Origin: GCA-002708315 sp963676635
GTDB taxonomy: Bacteria > Bacteroidota > Bacteroidia > Bacteroidales > F082
Length of the DNA stretch: 64,000 nucleotides
NCBI GenBank assembly: GCA_963676635.1
Contig: OY781105.1
Coordinates: forward strand, 3,720,001-3,784,000
Direction of reading: 5' to 3'
The stretch's first letter is position 1. Every line of letters begins with the position of its first letter. Below the pieces are notes generated by a model. It saw only the letters and a list, made by a program, of their open reading frames with translations, had not been told where the DNA came from and searched no databases. Made by a program: the position numbers and the translations under genes. Shown piece by piece: positions 32,916-42,900 of the stretch.

Positions 32916-34661
32916 AATTGGTTGCTTGCTATATTAGTTTTAAATATGTTTTTTCTTTTCCAGATATCAATCTATGGAAATGATAAAACAATAGAAATAG
33001 CAGACAGCCTTGCTGTTAAATTACGTAAAAACAATAAAGCAGATATAAACAGAGTAAATGCATTGGATTATGTTGTTAAAGCGTTCTTTAAGCATAAGGA
33101 ATATCAGAGGTCAAAGCCGTATATTAATGAAATTATTGATCTGTCGGAGGAAATAAACACAAACTATGTAAAAGCATTAGGCGATTTTTATCAGGGTACT
33201 TTGCTTTTAACAGAGAACAATTATAGAGAAGCGCTACCTTATTTATTAAGAGCAGAATATTTAAGTAGCCTGCTTCATGAAAGCAAGGAAAATAACAGAT
33301 TGAAAATACGCATTTATTCATCATTGTCAGTGTGTTATTTTAAAAGTCAGATGTTTAAGGAATATTATGTCAATATTCAAAAGGGATTGAAATTGAATAA
33401 AGATCTGCGGGATATGGATCTGGAATTTGCTCTTAATTCAAATCTGGCGGTTACTTATTTTTATCTTGGTAATGATTCAGCTGCCATCGAAATAGATAAA
33501 ATGTTGATAACAGATCCTGCGTTTATCAATCAAAATATGTTTTACCCGTATTTTCATCTCGGAGCATTTCATGAGAATTTGCAAAATTATGACTCTGCAG
33601 TGTATTACTATAACAAAGCATTTTCATTTGTTTCATTAGCTGAAGATGCTGCGTGGGTTTTTGTGAAATTGGGTGAGATTTACAATGCCAGACAAGATTA
33701 TCGTTCTGCAATAACAATATTAACCAGGTGTTTGGATACATTGCCTGAATCTGGTAACGCTGAATTAGAAGCTAGTGCTTATATTGAACTGGGATATTCA
33801 TATTATAAGCTACAACAACCAGATACTGCTACTTGCTTTGTTGATAAGGGGATTTATAAGGCACATCAGTATAACTATTTAGAACTGGAAGTAGAAGGTT
33901 TGGGTATATTGAAAAATTTACTTTATGATAAGGGAAACTATAAAGAGTTTTCAGATGTTATCCTTGAATATAATTCTCTAAAAGACAGCTTAATTACTAT
34001 TAATAATATAATGAAAATGTCTGAATTGGTTTTCCAAAATAAAATTAATGAAGAAAAAAAATTGATAGAATACAATCAATATATGCTGGAAACAAAACAT
34101 CGCCAGCAAATGATGATCGTTTATTTAATTCTGTTACTATTAATATCTGCTATAATTGTTATTCTCCTTCTGCTAAATAGAAAAAATATTCTTATTAAGA
34201 ACAGAAAAGTTCAACAAGAATTTCTCTCAAACGAACTGGATTTGAGAAACAGGGAGATAACAGCAAGGGTATTGCTGCAAGTGAAGATGAAAGAGATGCT
34301 TTCAGATATTATTAAAAAACTCTCGGATATAGTATATAACAAAGGAACTTCAAAGAATATACAAAGTATTATTGTTGATCTGAAAAAATCATTGGAGGAT
34401 AAATCACAGGAGGATTTTGATTATTACTTTGTTCAAACTCATCCTGATTTTTATAATAAACTTAAAACTGATTTTCCTGAACTTACTCCCTATGAGCTAC
34501 GACTTTGTGCTTATTTAAAAATGAATCTTAATACCAAAGATATTGCTTCCATAAGTAATATAAGTCCTGATAGTGCCAGAACAGCCAGATCACGGCTTCG
34601 TAAAACTCTTAATATTAGTAATCATAATGAATCGCTGTTTAATTTCCTTTCGAAATACTAA
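32910..34661 (+). CDS. TPR-containing membrane regulator with C-terminal LuxR-like HTH
   Basis: 583 residues. A signal peptide (MKNWLLAILVLNMFFLFQISIYG) precedes about eight TPR units (about 45-370; for example EALPYLLRAEYLSSL and AVYYYNKAFSFVSLAED). One membrane helix lies at about 405-427 (MIVYLILLLLISAIIVILLLL), followed by a coiled coil and a C-terminal HTH of about 60 residues (TPYELRLCAYLKMNLNTKDI, then SNISPDSARTARSRLRKTL). The layout resembles phylum-specific regulators that sense in the periplasm and bind DNA in the cytosol from the membrane. Its start lies in a heptamer repeat, so expression may vary. Confidence 0.85.
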   Translation: MKNWLLAILVLNMFFLFQISIYGNDKTIEIADSLAVKLRKNNKADINRVNALDYVVKAFFKHKEYQRSKPYINEIIDLSEEINTNYVKALGDFYQGTLLLTENNYREALPYLLRAEYLSSLLHESKENNRLKIRIYSSLSVCYFKSQMFKEYYVNIQKGLKLNKDLRDMDLEFALNSNLAVTYFYLGNDSAAIEIDKMLITDPAFINQNMFYPYFHLGAFHENLQNYDSAVYYYNKAFSFVSLAEDAAWVFVKLGEIYNARQDYRSAITILTRCLDTLPESGNAELEASAYIELGYSYYKLQQPDTATCFVDKGIYKAHQYNYLELEVEGLGILKNLLYDKGNYKEFSDVILEYNSLKDSLITINNIMKMSELVFQNKINEEKKLIEYNQYMLETKHRQQMMIVYLILLLLISAIIVILLLLNRKNILIKNRKVQQEFLSNELDLRNREITARVLLQVKMKEMLSDIIKKLSDIVYNKGTSKNIQSIIVDLKKSLEDKSQEDFDYYFVQTHPDFYNKLKTDFPELTPYELRLCAYLKMNLNTKDIASISNISPDSARTARSRLRKTLNISNHNESLFNFLSKY

Positions 34662-34884
34662 ATAGTACCTGTTTTTGAAGTTGGATACAAAACTTATGTA
34701 TAACTTATTTACAAGAGAATGACCTTGTAAAGGTTCACTTTATGAGATTACTTAGATTTTACGTTGTCTAAGTATATGATATGTAAATACATAGCTCTGT
34801 GTGTATCTATAATGTTCACATAGCGTTGTGAGTTGTATGCATTTAATACACCCATTAGTTAGTGCATGTGAGTTGTTGGTGAGG

Positions 34885-34892
34885 TATTTTTG
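34885..34892 (+). promoter_or_regulatory. Candidate -7 element for the large T9SS protein gene
   Basis: TATTTTTG, matching TAnnTTTG, ends 24 bp before the ATG at 34917. Confidence 0.4.
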
Positions 34893-34916
34893 TTCAACAA
34901 TTTAAAATTCGTAATT

Positions 34917-37412
34917 ATGGTAAAGTTGAACTTACAAAAGAGCGTGGTGTTAGTTTTAGCCATGACTATTTCATTAGCGATCTTTTCGCAAAAACAATCA
35001 AACATTGTCAAAGTAAAACACAATACTGATACTCATATTGTAGCTTTGGAAAGACCGGACAACAATACTGAGGGTGAAAGTGTCAATAACCAAAAGTCGC
35101 ACGTTGCGCAGAATCAGTATATTGATAAAAAAGTAGAAGACACTTACAGGGGACGTGAAGTATTGGTAAATGAAGATTTCTCGTTGTTTGTTCTTGGAAC
35201 AGAAGATGAGCCAGATACAACCACACCGCTTGCAGGAAGCGACTATTATATTGATCCTGATTACACCCAACAACCGGGATGGTCTGGAGCTGGTGTCTTT
35301 CAGGCAGGGCAAACATGTGCAATTACAGATGATATGAACGGACTGTTGAATACACCTGAAATGGAAATGTCGGGAACTATTACTGTGAGCTTCAGAATTA
35401 AACTGTTGCCATGGGAAACAGTAGACCAAACAACTATATATTGTAACTTATTAACAGGCGGTATTTATAATCCTTTTCCTATTGCGTATGATGGCGCTAT
35501 TTTTACACATGACTGGACAGAACTTTCATTTACCTTTGAAAACGATGAATCCAATGATTGTTATCTGCAGTTTAAAGCCTTTAGAACTCACATAATTGAT
35601 GATATTGTTGTTACAAGAGCAATGGATTTTATTCCTGCTCCTAATGCTGAGGATGCCACGGAATATACTATGGATGGCTTTACCACTGGGTGGAATGAAG
35701 TTTATTCTGCCGAGGACTACCTGCTGACAGTTTTTAGAAAAATTCCCGCAGGAAACGATAGTGTATATGTGCTGGAAGGATTTGATGAAATAAATAATGA
35801 TGGTACATTTATCGATGAGGAGAATCCAAATTATCCGGAAGGATGGCATATTAATCTGGATGCTGGAAATATTCGCCAAGTAATTACAGGTGATGGTAAT
35901 TATATCAGTGCACCGCAGGCTCTTTGTATGGATTCAATAGGTGATACTATTATTCTTCCCAATAATGGAGGTAGATTTGCTAGTGCTTATGTAAATGTCA
36001 AATTGGTTGAATATAACGGTGAGAGTGGTTCTATTGAGTTTAAAGTAAAACGAAGTGGCCAATGGAGCGATTATCTTTATATGCCTTTGGGTGGTATTTA
36101 TGATAGCGTTGGTCTGGGATGGGTGAGAACGGAAATGCTTTGGAATCCTGATAAATATGAGGAAATGGCAATCATTTATAACAGCGAAGGAAGTGCTGTT
36201 ATTGCTATTGATGATGTGGAATTTACAACATCACCTCCGACGACAACAGACTTTATTTATCACGATTTTCCTGTTCAGGATACTACTTATACTATAACTG
36301 ATCTGGATCCTGCTTATGATTATTACTATTATGTGAAAGCTCATAATAGTGAATTTACTTCTGTAACATCCAACTGGGTAAATGTTTTTGGTTTAGCTCC
36401 TCCTGATATGTACGAAGCAACAGATATTACCGAAGTGAGTTATCAGGCTAACTGGGATGCGCATCCAAAAGCCGATCGTTATGAAATTCATAATTATGAT
36501 GTTTTTACTACACCTGTAAGTGTTGATGATTATGTAGTATTATCTGAGGATTTTTCTCTGGTGCAAAATGGTGGTACTCCTGAAAATCCTGTCGTTGATT
36601 ATAATATTTACAGACATCGTTTGGATATGTATACAGAACGTCCTGATTGGTATGGAACGAGCACTATCTATGCTGATGGTATGATTGGCGCTGGATATAA
36701 TGATTATTTCATGGGTGGGATTACTACTCCTGAAATGAGCCTGGAGAATAATAGTACTTTTACTGTTAAAGCAAAAATTTATTGTACTCAGGGCGAAACT
36801 ATTGTGATTTTCTCTTCTGAAGAAACACATGAAGTGACATTTTCTGAAACTGGTATAATGAATATTGAAATGGAATTCGTTACGGGTGAAAATAGTGATC
36901 GGGAGCGTTTGAGAATTTATTCCGCTCATGCATATAATTTCCTGATTGATCAATTTACAGTTACACAGAGCTTAAGCGCTGACGATAAGCTTTATCAAAT
37001 GATTTCATGGAATGAGATTACTTCCGGAGATGTTGACCATTACGTGTTTGATGGTTTGTGGTACAATGAAAATCATAGTTATGCTTATGATATTAATGCA
37101 ATACATACAGCTTTTGGTGATGATTATTGGTCTGATATCTCGGATCGTATTGATGTAAGCATCCTTATTGATATTGATGAGAGTTCGGTTGAGACTTATT
37201 CGTTATTCCCAAATCCTGCTAATGATATGTTGTTTGTTTCTTGTGATAATGTGCAAAGCATAGAGATATTTAATATGCAAGGCCAGGTTATTCTTCGGAC
37301 TTCGGATAAGGTGATAGATGTTAGTACTTTTAAAGAGGGAATTTACGTTGTGGCTGTAACAACAGATAATTATAAAACCGAAACTAGTAAGATTTTAATA
37401 ACACATAGATAA
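34917..37412 (+). CDS. Large secreted multi-module protein with T9SS sorting domain
   Basis: 831 residues from the ATG at 34917, which starts the signal peptide MVKLNLQKSVVLVLAMTISLAIFSQ; nine earlier codons are in frame but less likely. Three choice-of-anchor J-like jelly-roll modules (about 55-225, 280-430 and 530-680) alternate with fibronectin-III-like linkers (ATEYTMDGFTTGWNEVYSAE, YQANWDAHPKADRYEIHNY). The last ~75 residues are a T9SS type A domain (YSLFPNPANDMLFVS, IEIFNMQGQVILRTS, FKEGIYVVAVTTDN). It is probably a cell-surface or released adhesin or binding protein. A strong terminator follows. Confidence 0.85.
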   Translation: MVKLNLQKSVVLVLAMTISLAIFSQKQSNIVKVKHNTDTHIVALERPDNNTEGESVNNQKSHVAQNQYIDKKVEDTYRGREVLVNEDFSLFVLGTEDEPDTTTPLAGSDYYIDPDYTQQPGWSGAGVFQAGQTCAITDDMNGLLNTPEMEMSGTITVSFRIKLLPWETVDQTTIYCNLLTGGIYNPFPIAYDGAIFTHDWTELSFTFENDESNDCYLQFKAFRTHIIDDIVVTRAMDFIPAPNAEDATEYTMDGFTTGWNEVYSAEDYLLTVFRKIPAGNDSVYVLEGFDEINNDGTFIDEENPNYPEGWHINLDAGNIRQVITGDGNYISAPQALCMDSIGDTIILPNNGGRFASAYVNVKLVEYNGESGSIEFKVKRSGQWSDYLYMPLGGIYDSVGLGWVRTEMLWNPDKYEEMAIIYNSEGSAVIAIDDVEFTTSPPTTTDFIYHDFPVQDTTYTITDLDPAYDYYYYVKAHNSEFTSVTSNWVNVFGLAPPDMYEATDITEVSYQANWDAHPKADRYEIHNYDVFTTPVSVDDYVVLSEDFSLVQNGGTPENPVVDYNIYRHRLDMYTERPDWYGTSTIYADGMIGAGYNDYFMGGITTPEMSLENNSTFTVKAKIYCTQGETIVIFSSEETHEVTFSETGIMNIEMEFVTGENSDRERLRIYSAHAYNFLIDQFTVTQSLSADDKLYQMISWNEITSGDVDHYVFDGLWYNENHSYAYDINAIHTAFGDDYWSDISDRIDVSILIDIDESSVETYSLFPNPANDMLFVSCDNVQSIEIFNMQGQVILRTSDKVIDVSTFKEGIYVVAVTTDNYKTETSKILITHR

Positions 37413-37441
37413 TTAGATAGATTAAAACTTATAACTGTGAT

Positions 37442-37479
37442 AAAAAGCAACTCTCTTTTTTCTTTGAGAGTTGCTTTTT
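37442..37479 (+). terminator. Strong Rho-independent terminator
   Basis: A perfect 14-bp stem (AAAAAGCAACTCTC / GAGAGTTGCTTTTT) with a 10-base loop ends in a T-run 30 bp after the T9SS gene. The A-run on the left also lets it act on the opposite strand, toward the minus-strand gene ending at 37636. Confidence 0.9.
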
Positions 37480-37635
37480 CTTGTCGCGTAAGATACCTGG
37501 GAGAGAAAAGAATAAGAGTTTTTATCAGGTAATTTATTAATGGAATAGACGAACTCAGGTTATTAAGTCTGGTTACTAATTTTCAGTCCTTTCCCCAAGA
37601 TACATTGATGTGTATTTAAGGGGCTGTGGTGTGCT

Positions 37636-38193
37636 TTAAAATCGATACTCAATCCCAATATAACTGGTGGGAGTAAAGTTATTGAAAATCAGAAATAGTC
37701 CATCATACGACCCAAATCCCAGTCCTCCTGACACATGTAATCCGGAATTTATGGTATAGTCAATCCCCACCGAGATTGTATTTTCAACTATTATTCTGGT
37801 ATGTTCAGTTACATTTGGTGGCCCCAGTTGTTGTTCGTAATATTCTTGCCAAAATATCATGAACTCTATTTGTATAAAAGGCTTTAGATCTTTTTTGCGT
37901 TTACCAATGAAATATCTGTAGCCAACATTCAGCCCATAGGCATGATCATCATATGTATTCACCGGATCCCCTGTCATATTCTCATAAACAGAAGTGTACA
38001 TCGGTCCTGCGTAAATATTGTTTTGTTTTATATATGTGTTAAAAACAAGGGCATAATGTGACACCTTATAATCATAATGGAAAGAACCTCCAATCCCGAA
38101 TTCAATCTTTTTATTCTCATTATATTGCTGACAAACAGAGATATTTGAAAATGATACTAGAAAAGAAATTAATATAATTATTATATATCTCAT
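37636..38193 (-). CDS. Small outer-membrane beta-barrel protein
   Basis: 185 residues from the ATG at 38193 (MRYIIIILISFLVSFSNISVCQQ), which gives a proper signal peptide; another in-frame ATG lies 7 codons upstream. The rest alternates hydrophobic and polar residues in about eight strands (KIEFGIGGSFHYDYKVSHY, AYGLNVGYRYFIG, ISVGIDYTINSGLHVSGG). It ends in IGIEYRF with a terminal Phe, the usual outer-membrane insertion signal. The size fits the OmpA/OmpX-like small barrels. Function unknown. Confidence 0.75.
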   Translation of the reverse strand: MRYIIIILISFLVSFSNISVCQQYNENKKIEFGIGGSFHYDYKVSHYALVFNTYIKQNNIYAGPMYTSVYENMTGDPVNTYDDHAYGLNVGYRYFIGKRKKDLKPFIQIEFMIFWQEYYEQQLGPPNVTEHTRIIVENTISVGIDYTINSGLHVSGGLGFGSYDGLFLIFNNFTPTSYIGIEYRF

Positions 38194-38279
38194 TGAGATG
38201 ACATTATCAAACATTTATTCAAAAGTAGTAAAATTGTAGTCACATAATTTTTTATTTCTGTTCTTTATGTGTTTACCAT

Positions 38280-38891
38280 CTACTTTTTCCATTTATCCCT
38301 TGCCTGTGAAGCCATATCATTAACTTTATCTCTGATGTTGTTTAATTCCTCGCGTACTGATTTTTCGATATTTGACAATGTAACTGGATCACCCTGCATT
38401 TCCAGTTTCTCTTCAATGGTGCGGGCAGGAGGGATAATAAGCCACATAATCAGATAAACAAAAATGGTTACGCCAAATATGGTAGCTATAATAAAAGCAA
38501 TTCTGAAAATTACCGGGTCAAGTTTGAAATAAGCACCAAGTCCTGAACATACCCCACCAATCATTCTGTTGTCGATATCCCTGAATAGCCGTTTACGAAA
38601 AACCTGTCTGACATAAGGATCATTTTCTTCATCTGAGAAATCACGTGGTTTGCCCATGGTGTTTATAACGTCATCAACATCTTCGAGAGTGATTATATCT
38701 TTTTTGTCGTTGAGCTTCTCCTGAAATAACTCTACAATACGTGATTCTATGTCTTTTATTATCTCATCATTGTCGCTCTTGTTTTTAAATTGCCGGCGAA
38801 TTTCTCTGATGTATCTTGCAAGTTTATCATAGGCATCTTCATCAACGTGAAAAACGATGCCACCTATGTTTATATTCATTATCTTATTCAT
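38280..38891 (-). CDS. PspC-domain envelope stress protein
   Basis: 203 residues. The N-terminal ~85 residues (MNINIGGIVFHVDEDAYDKL, then DIESRIVELFQEKLND, then DDVINTMGKPRDF) are the soluble part seen in Bacteroidota PspC proteins. The PspC domain follows at about 100-160 (RDIDNRMIGGVCSGLGAYF, then FVYLIMWLIIPPART). A C-terminal amphipathic helix closes it. In enterobacteria PspC senses membrane stress. The ATG overlaps the stop of the padR-like gene by 8 bp, so the pair is co-regulated, probably by that repressor. Confidence 0.9.
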   Translation of the reverse strand: MNKIMNINIGGIVFHVDEDAYDKLARYIREIRRQFKNKSDNDEIIKDIESRIVELFQEKLNDKKDIITLEDVDDVINTMGKPRDFSDEENDPYVRQVFRKRLFRDIDNRMIGGVCSGLGAYFKLDPVIFRIAFIIATIFGVTIFVYLIMWLIIPPARTIEEKLEMQGDPVTLSNIEKSVREELNNIRDKVNDMASQARDKWKK

Positions 38892-39228
38892 TGTTGCTGG
38901 TGTTTGAGTTTATAATGCTGTTTACTGATGTGGATAATTGTATCCAGTTTTCTTTAAGACTTTCCAATACTTTGGTGCCACTTTCGGTAAGACTATAATA
39001 CTTTCTGGGTGGACCTGAAGCCGACTCCTCCCAGCGGTAACTTAATAATCCGTCGTTTTTGAGCCGTGTGAGTAATGGATATATTGTGCCTTCAACTACC
39101 AGGAGCTGTGCTTCTTTTAAGGCTTTTAATATGTTGGAAGTGTAAACCTCCTGCTCCGAAATTATGGATAATATGCATAATTCCAGTACTCCTTTCCTCA
39201 TCTGGGCTTTCGTTTTTTCTATATTCAT
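38884..39228 (-). CDS. PadR-family transcriptional regulator
   Basis: 114 residues from the ATG at 39228; the upstream in-frame extension covers the promoter. The winged-helix domain has the PadR landmarks MRKGVLELCILSII, SNILKALKEAQLLVVEGTIY and PLLTRLKNDGLLSYRWEES, then the wing GPPRKYYSLTESG. It lacks the long C-terminal coiled coil of PadR-s2 members. In this phylum PadR genes are commonly paired with PspC genes, as here, and usually repress their own operon. The 8-bp overlap with the next gene supports coupled translation. Confidence 0.93.
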   Translation of the reverse strand: MNIEKTKAQMRKGVLELCILSIISEQEVYTSNILKALKEAQLLVVEGTIYPLLTRLKNDGLLSYRWEESASGPPRKYYSLTESGTKVLESLKENWIQLSTSVNSIINSNTSNNE

Positions 39229-39232
39229 TTTG

Positions 39233-39240
39233 CAAATATA
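39233..39240 (-). promoter_or_regulatory. Candidate -7 element of the padR-pspC operon
   Basis: The minus strand reads TATATTTG, an exact TAnnTTTG match, 4 bp before the padR ATG, implying a very short leader or leaderless transcript. Confidence 0.4.
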
Positions 39241-39360
39241 TAAAAAATATAGTACTATGCAATACAAGGTAGTAAATTTTTTATTTCAGGCTGTTGTCTG
39301 AAAGCCTGTGCCAGGCTCACACACAAATTTGTATTACATTAGCACCCTAAAACAAAGTAT

Positions 39361-39771
39361 ATGATTATTCAGAAAGAAATAACCTTTGGCCCGGTTAGCA
39401 AGGGATTTCATAATATTGATCGTGAAATCTACAAAGCGGTGGGCGATCTTCCGCAAACGGGCATGATTAATATCTTTGTTAAACATACGTCGGCAGGACT
39501 AATGATCAACGAGAATGCCGATCCTGATGTGCGTACTGATTTAACTACACTTCTGGATAAAATAGCTCCTGAAAATGCACCTTATTACAGACATACTATG
39601 GAGGGCAGTGACGATATGCCAGCGCATTTTAAATCCAGTGTGCTCGGACAGTCGCTTACTATTCCCATCACAAACGGCAGTATGAATATGGGTACATGGC
39701 AGAGTGTGTTCTTTTGTGAGTTTAGAAATTACGGGGGGCATCGAAAAATTGTTATTACCTTGTACTCTTAA
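39361..39771 (+). CDS. yjbQ: YjbQ-family protein (UPF0047), secondary thiamine-phosphate synthase type
   Basis: 136 residues, normal for the family, single cytosolic beta-rich domain. Diagnostic wording is intact: VKHTSAGLMINENADPDVR, HTMEGSDDMPAHFKSSVLG and SLTIPITNG...MGTWQSV. The conserved His, Asp and Glu residues form the presumed active site. E. coli YjbQ has weak thiamine-phosphate synthase activity, but the physiological role is unsettled. It lies divergently from padR with a 132-bp spacer and is followed by the glycogen enzyme gene. Confidence 0.93.
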   Translation: MIIQKEITFGPVSKGFHNIDREIYKAVGDLPQTGMINIFVKHTSAGLMINENADPDVRTDLTTLLDKIAPENAPYYRHTMEGSDDMPAHFKSSVLGQSLTIPITNGSMNMGTWQSVFFCEFRNYGGHRKIVITLYS

Positions 39772-39932
39772 GATATACAGTTGTTTATAGGGCGTTCACC
39801 ATTATGTGAGTGGCTCATTAAGTCTTATTCCAAACAAAGCAATCGTTTGCAGCTGATGGATTTATCCTGCAATGTAAATTTTCAGGATGTTAATTTAACC
39901 CTCTGTTAATGATTACACATCACTCGATTTGT

Positions 39933-39940
39933 TATTTTTG
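39933..39940 (+). promoter_or_regulatory. Candidate -7 element for the glycogen enzyme gene
   Basis: TATTTTTG, matching TAnnTTTG, ends 34 bp before the ATG at 39975. Confidence 0.45.
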
Positions 39941-39974
39941 CGGTCCTTTTATATAACTACTGAAATTTACGGAT

Positions 39975-42900
39975 ATGAACATTCGACCTGACTACATTTT
40001 TGAAACCAGCTGGGAAGTATGCAACAAAGTTGGTGGCATCTACACTGTTCTTTCAACAAAAGCCAAAAGTATTGTTGACATTTTTGATGATAACTATATC
40101 CTCATAGGCCCTGATGTATGGAAGCATACCTTTAAAAACCCTGACTTTATTGAAGATGAAAGTCTTTTTGCAGAATGGAAAGCTGCAGTATCAGGTGAGT
40201 TGTTCAAGGTACGTACCGGCCATTGGAATATTGAAGGCAAACCACTTGTTATCCTTGTGGATTTTACTCCGTTTTTTGAAATTAAGGACAAGATATTTGC
40301 TAAATTCTGGGAGACTTACAAGCTTGATTCTTTGCGTGGTGGCTGGGATTATGTTGAGCCTGCCATGTTTGGTTATGCTGCGGGTAAGGTTATTCACAGC
40401 TTCTCAAATTTTTACTGTAAGGAGAATTCAAGAATTATCGGTCATTTCCATGAGTGGATGACAGGCTCGGGTATTTTGTATCTTAAGGAGTCTGCTCCTC
40501 AGGTAAGCACAGTATTTACAACTCATGCTACTGCTCTGGGACGTTCTGTTGCCGGTAACGGATTACCTTTGTATGAGAATATATCGCAATATGATCCTGA
40601 ACAGATTGCCCGCGATTTTAATCTTACCAGTAAACAGTCTCTCGAAAGTAAATCAGCACAGAATGCTGATATACTGACAACTGTTAGTGATATTACCGGT
40701 GACGAGTGTGTTCAGTTCCTCAACCGTAAGCCTGAAGTGATTACCACCAATGGTTTTGATGAGGGCTTTATCCCGAAAGGTAAGGAATTCGACAAGAAGA
40801 GAAAGCTCTCCAGAGAGAAAGCTCTCGCTATTGCTGCCGAAAAAACAGGCGCTACCTATGATGATAATACATCTTTGATACTCACAAGCGGACGTTATGA
40901 GTTTACTAATAAGGGTATTGATTTGTTTATAAAGGCTCTGTCTGAAATACGTAAGTCTGATTCTATTTCTGGTAAAATAGTAGCCTATATAACTGTTCCT
41001 GCAGCTCATGGAAAGCCTGTTTCTGCATCACAAAGCAGATTTTTAACACATTCGCTTATGGATGAACAGCATGATCCGGTGATGAATTTGTTAAAGAGTG
41101 AGGGGTTTACTAATGATGCGAATGATAATGTGCATATAATATTTATGCCCGTTTATCTGAACGGGAAGGATGGTGTGGCAAATATGGAGTATTATGATTT
41201 CCTGATTGGTTTTGACTATACGGTATTTGCGTCGTATTATGAGCCATGGGGCTATACTCCGTTGGAAAGTATTGCATTTAAAATACCAACAATCACAACC
41301 AATTATGCTGGCTTTGGCGACTGGGTTAACAATAGCTTCGAGCTGAAGTCGAATCCTGTTAGTGTTATTACAAGAAAGGAAGGGGAGCACGAAGAGGTAA
41401 TTAAAAGTATAGGTGAAAGAATAATAACATTTCTGAATTCTGATGATAAGAATGTATTCAGGAAAGAGACAGAGAAAGTCCTTGATAAGGCATTATGGAA
41501 AAATATGAAAGACAAGTATTTGCAGGCGTGGGATCAGGCTATGGAGAAGAGTGAAGACCGCAAAAAAGAGATACCGGCAGATGTTTATGCAAAAACGCGT
41601 AAAATTGATGCTGTTGTTACATCAGAGAAACCAACATGGAAGAAAATCCTTGTTAAAAATAATCTTCCTGAGGAGCTGCTGCCATTAAAAGAGATTGCCT
41701 TTAACCTGTGGTGGTCATGGAATTACAAGGCTGAAGATATGTTCAGGATGATTAATCCCGACAGATGGGAAGAGTTTCAGTATAATCCTGTGAAGCTCAT
41801 CGAATCATTATCGAAAAAGGAAATTGACTCGTTAGTTGAAAATAAACAATTTATTAAAGAGTTTAAAGAGGTATATGCTGAGTTTAAGGCTTATATGGCT
41901 GAGGCTGAAGCAAAACCTGATGAGCTTGTTGCTTACTTGAGTATGGAGTACGGTATTCACAATAGCTTGAAAATATTCTCAGGTGGATTGGGTATCCTTG
42001 CCGGTGATTATCTTAAACAGGCTAGCGACTCCAATAAGAATATGATTGCCATTGGATTACTCTATCGTTATGGATATTTCAAACAGGAGTTGTCAATCTT
42101 TGGAGATCAGCAGGCTATTACCAAGGCCCAGAAATTTACAGAGCTGCCCATTGAGCCAGTACGTGATGAAACAGGGGAGTGGGAAGTTATTAAAGTAGCC
42201 ATGCCGGGAAGAACTGTATCGGCAAAAATCTGGAGGGTGAATGTAGGACGTATTCCACTTTATCTGCTTGATACTGATATTCCTTCTAACAATGATGAGG
42301 ACAAGGATCTTACAGCGCAGCTATACGGTGGTAACAACGAGCATCGTATGAAACAGGAGATACTGCTGGGTATTGGTGGCGCCCGGATGTTAAGGTGCCT
42401 TAAAACAGACCCTGATATAATTCATTGTAATGAAGGCCATGCTGCTTTTATCGGATTGGAGCGTATACGCCGACTTATCAAGCATGAGCAGTTCGATTTT
42501 ATGGAAGCGCGTGAACTGGTGCGTTCAAATACACTGTTTACAACACATACACCTGTTCCTGCTGGTCATGATATGTTCGACGAGCATCTGGTGCGTGCTT
42601 ATCTGAATCATTACAGCGAAATATTTAACCTTAGCTGGAATGAGTTTATGGCACTGGGGCGTCAGAGTATTCATAACCACAATGAGAAGTTCTCAATGAG
42701 TATACTGGCTACAAATCTTAGTCAGGAAGTGAATGGCGTTAGCCGTATTCACGGAAGAGTTTCCCGCGAGATGTTCCAGAGTCTGTATCCGGGATACTAC
42801 CCCGAAGAGCTGCATATTGGTCATGTTACCAATGGTGTACATTACTTTACATGGACCGACAAATGCTGGCAGAAGCTGTATAAAGATACTTTTGATGATG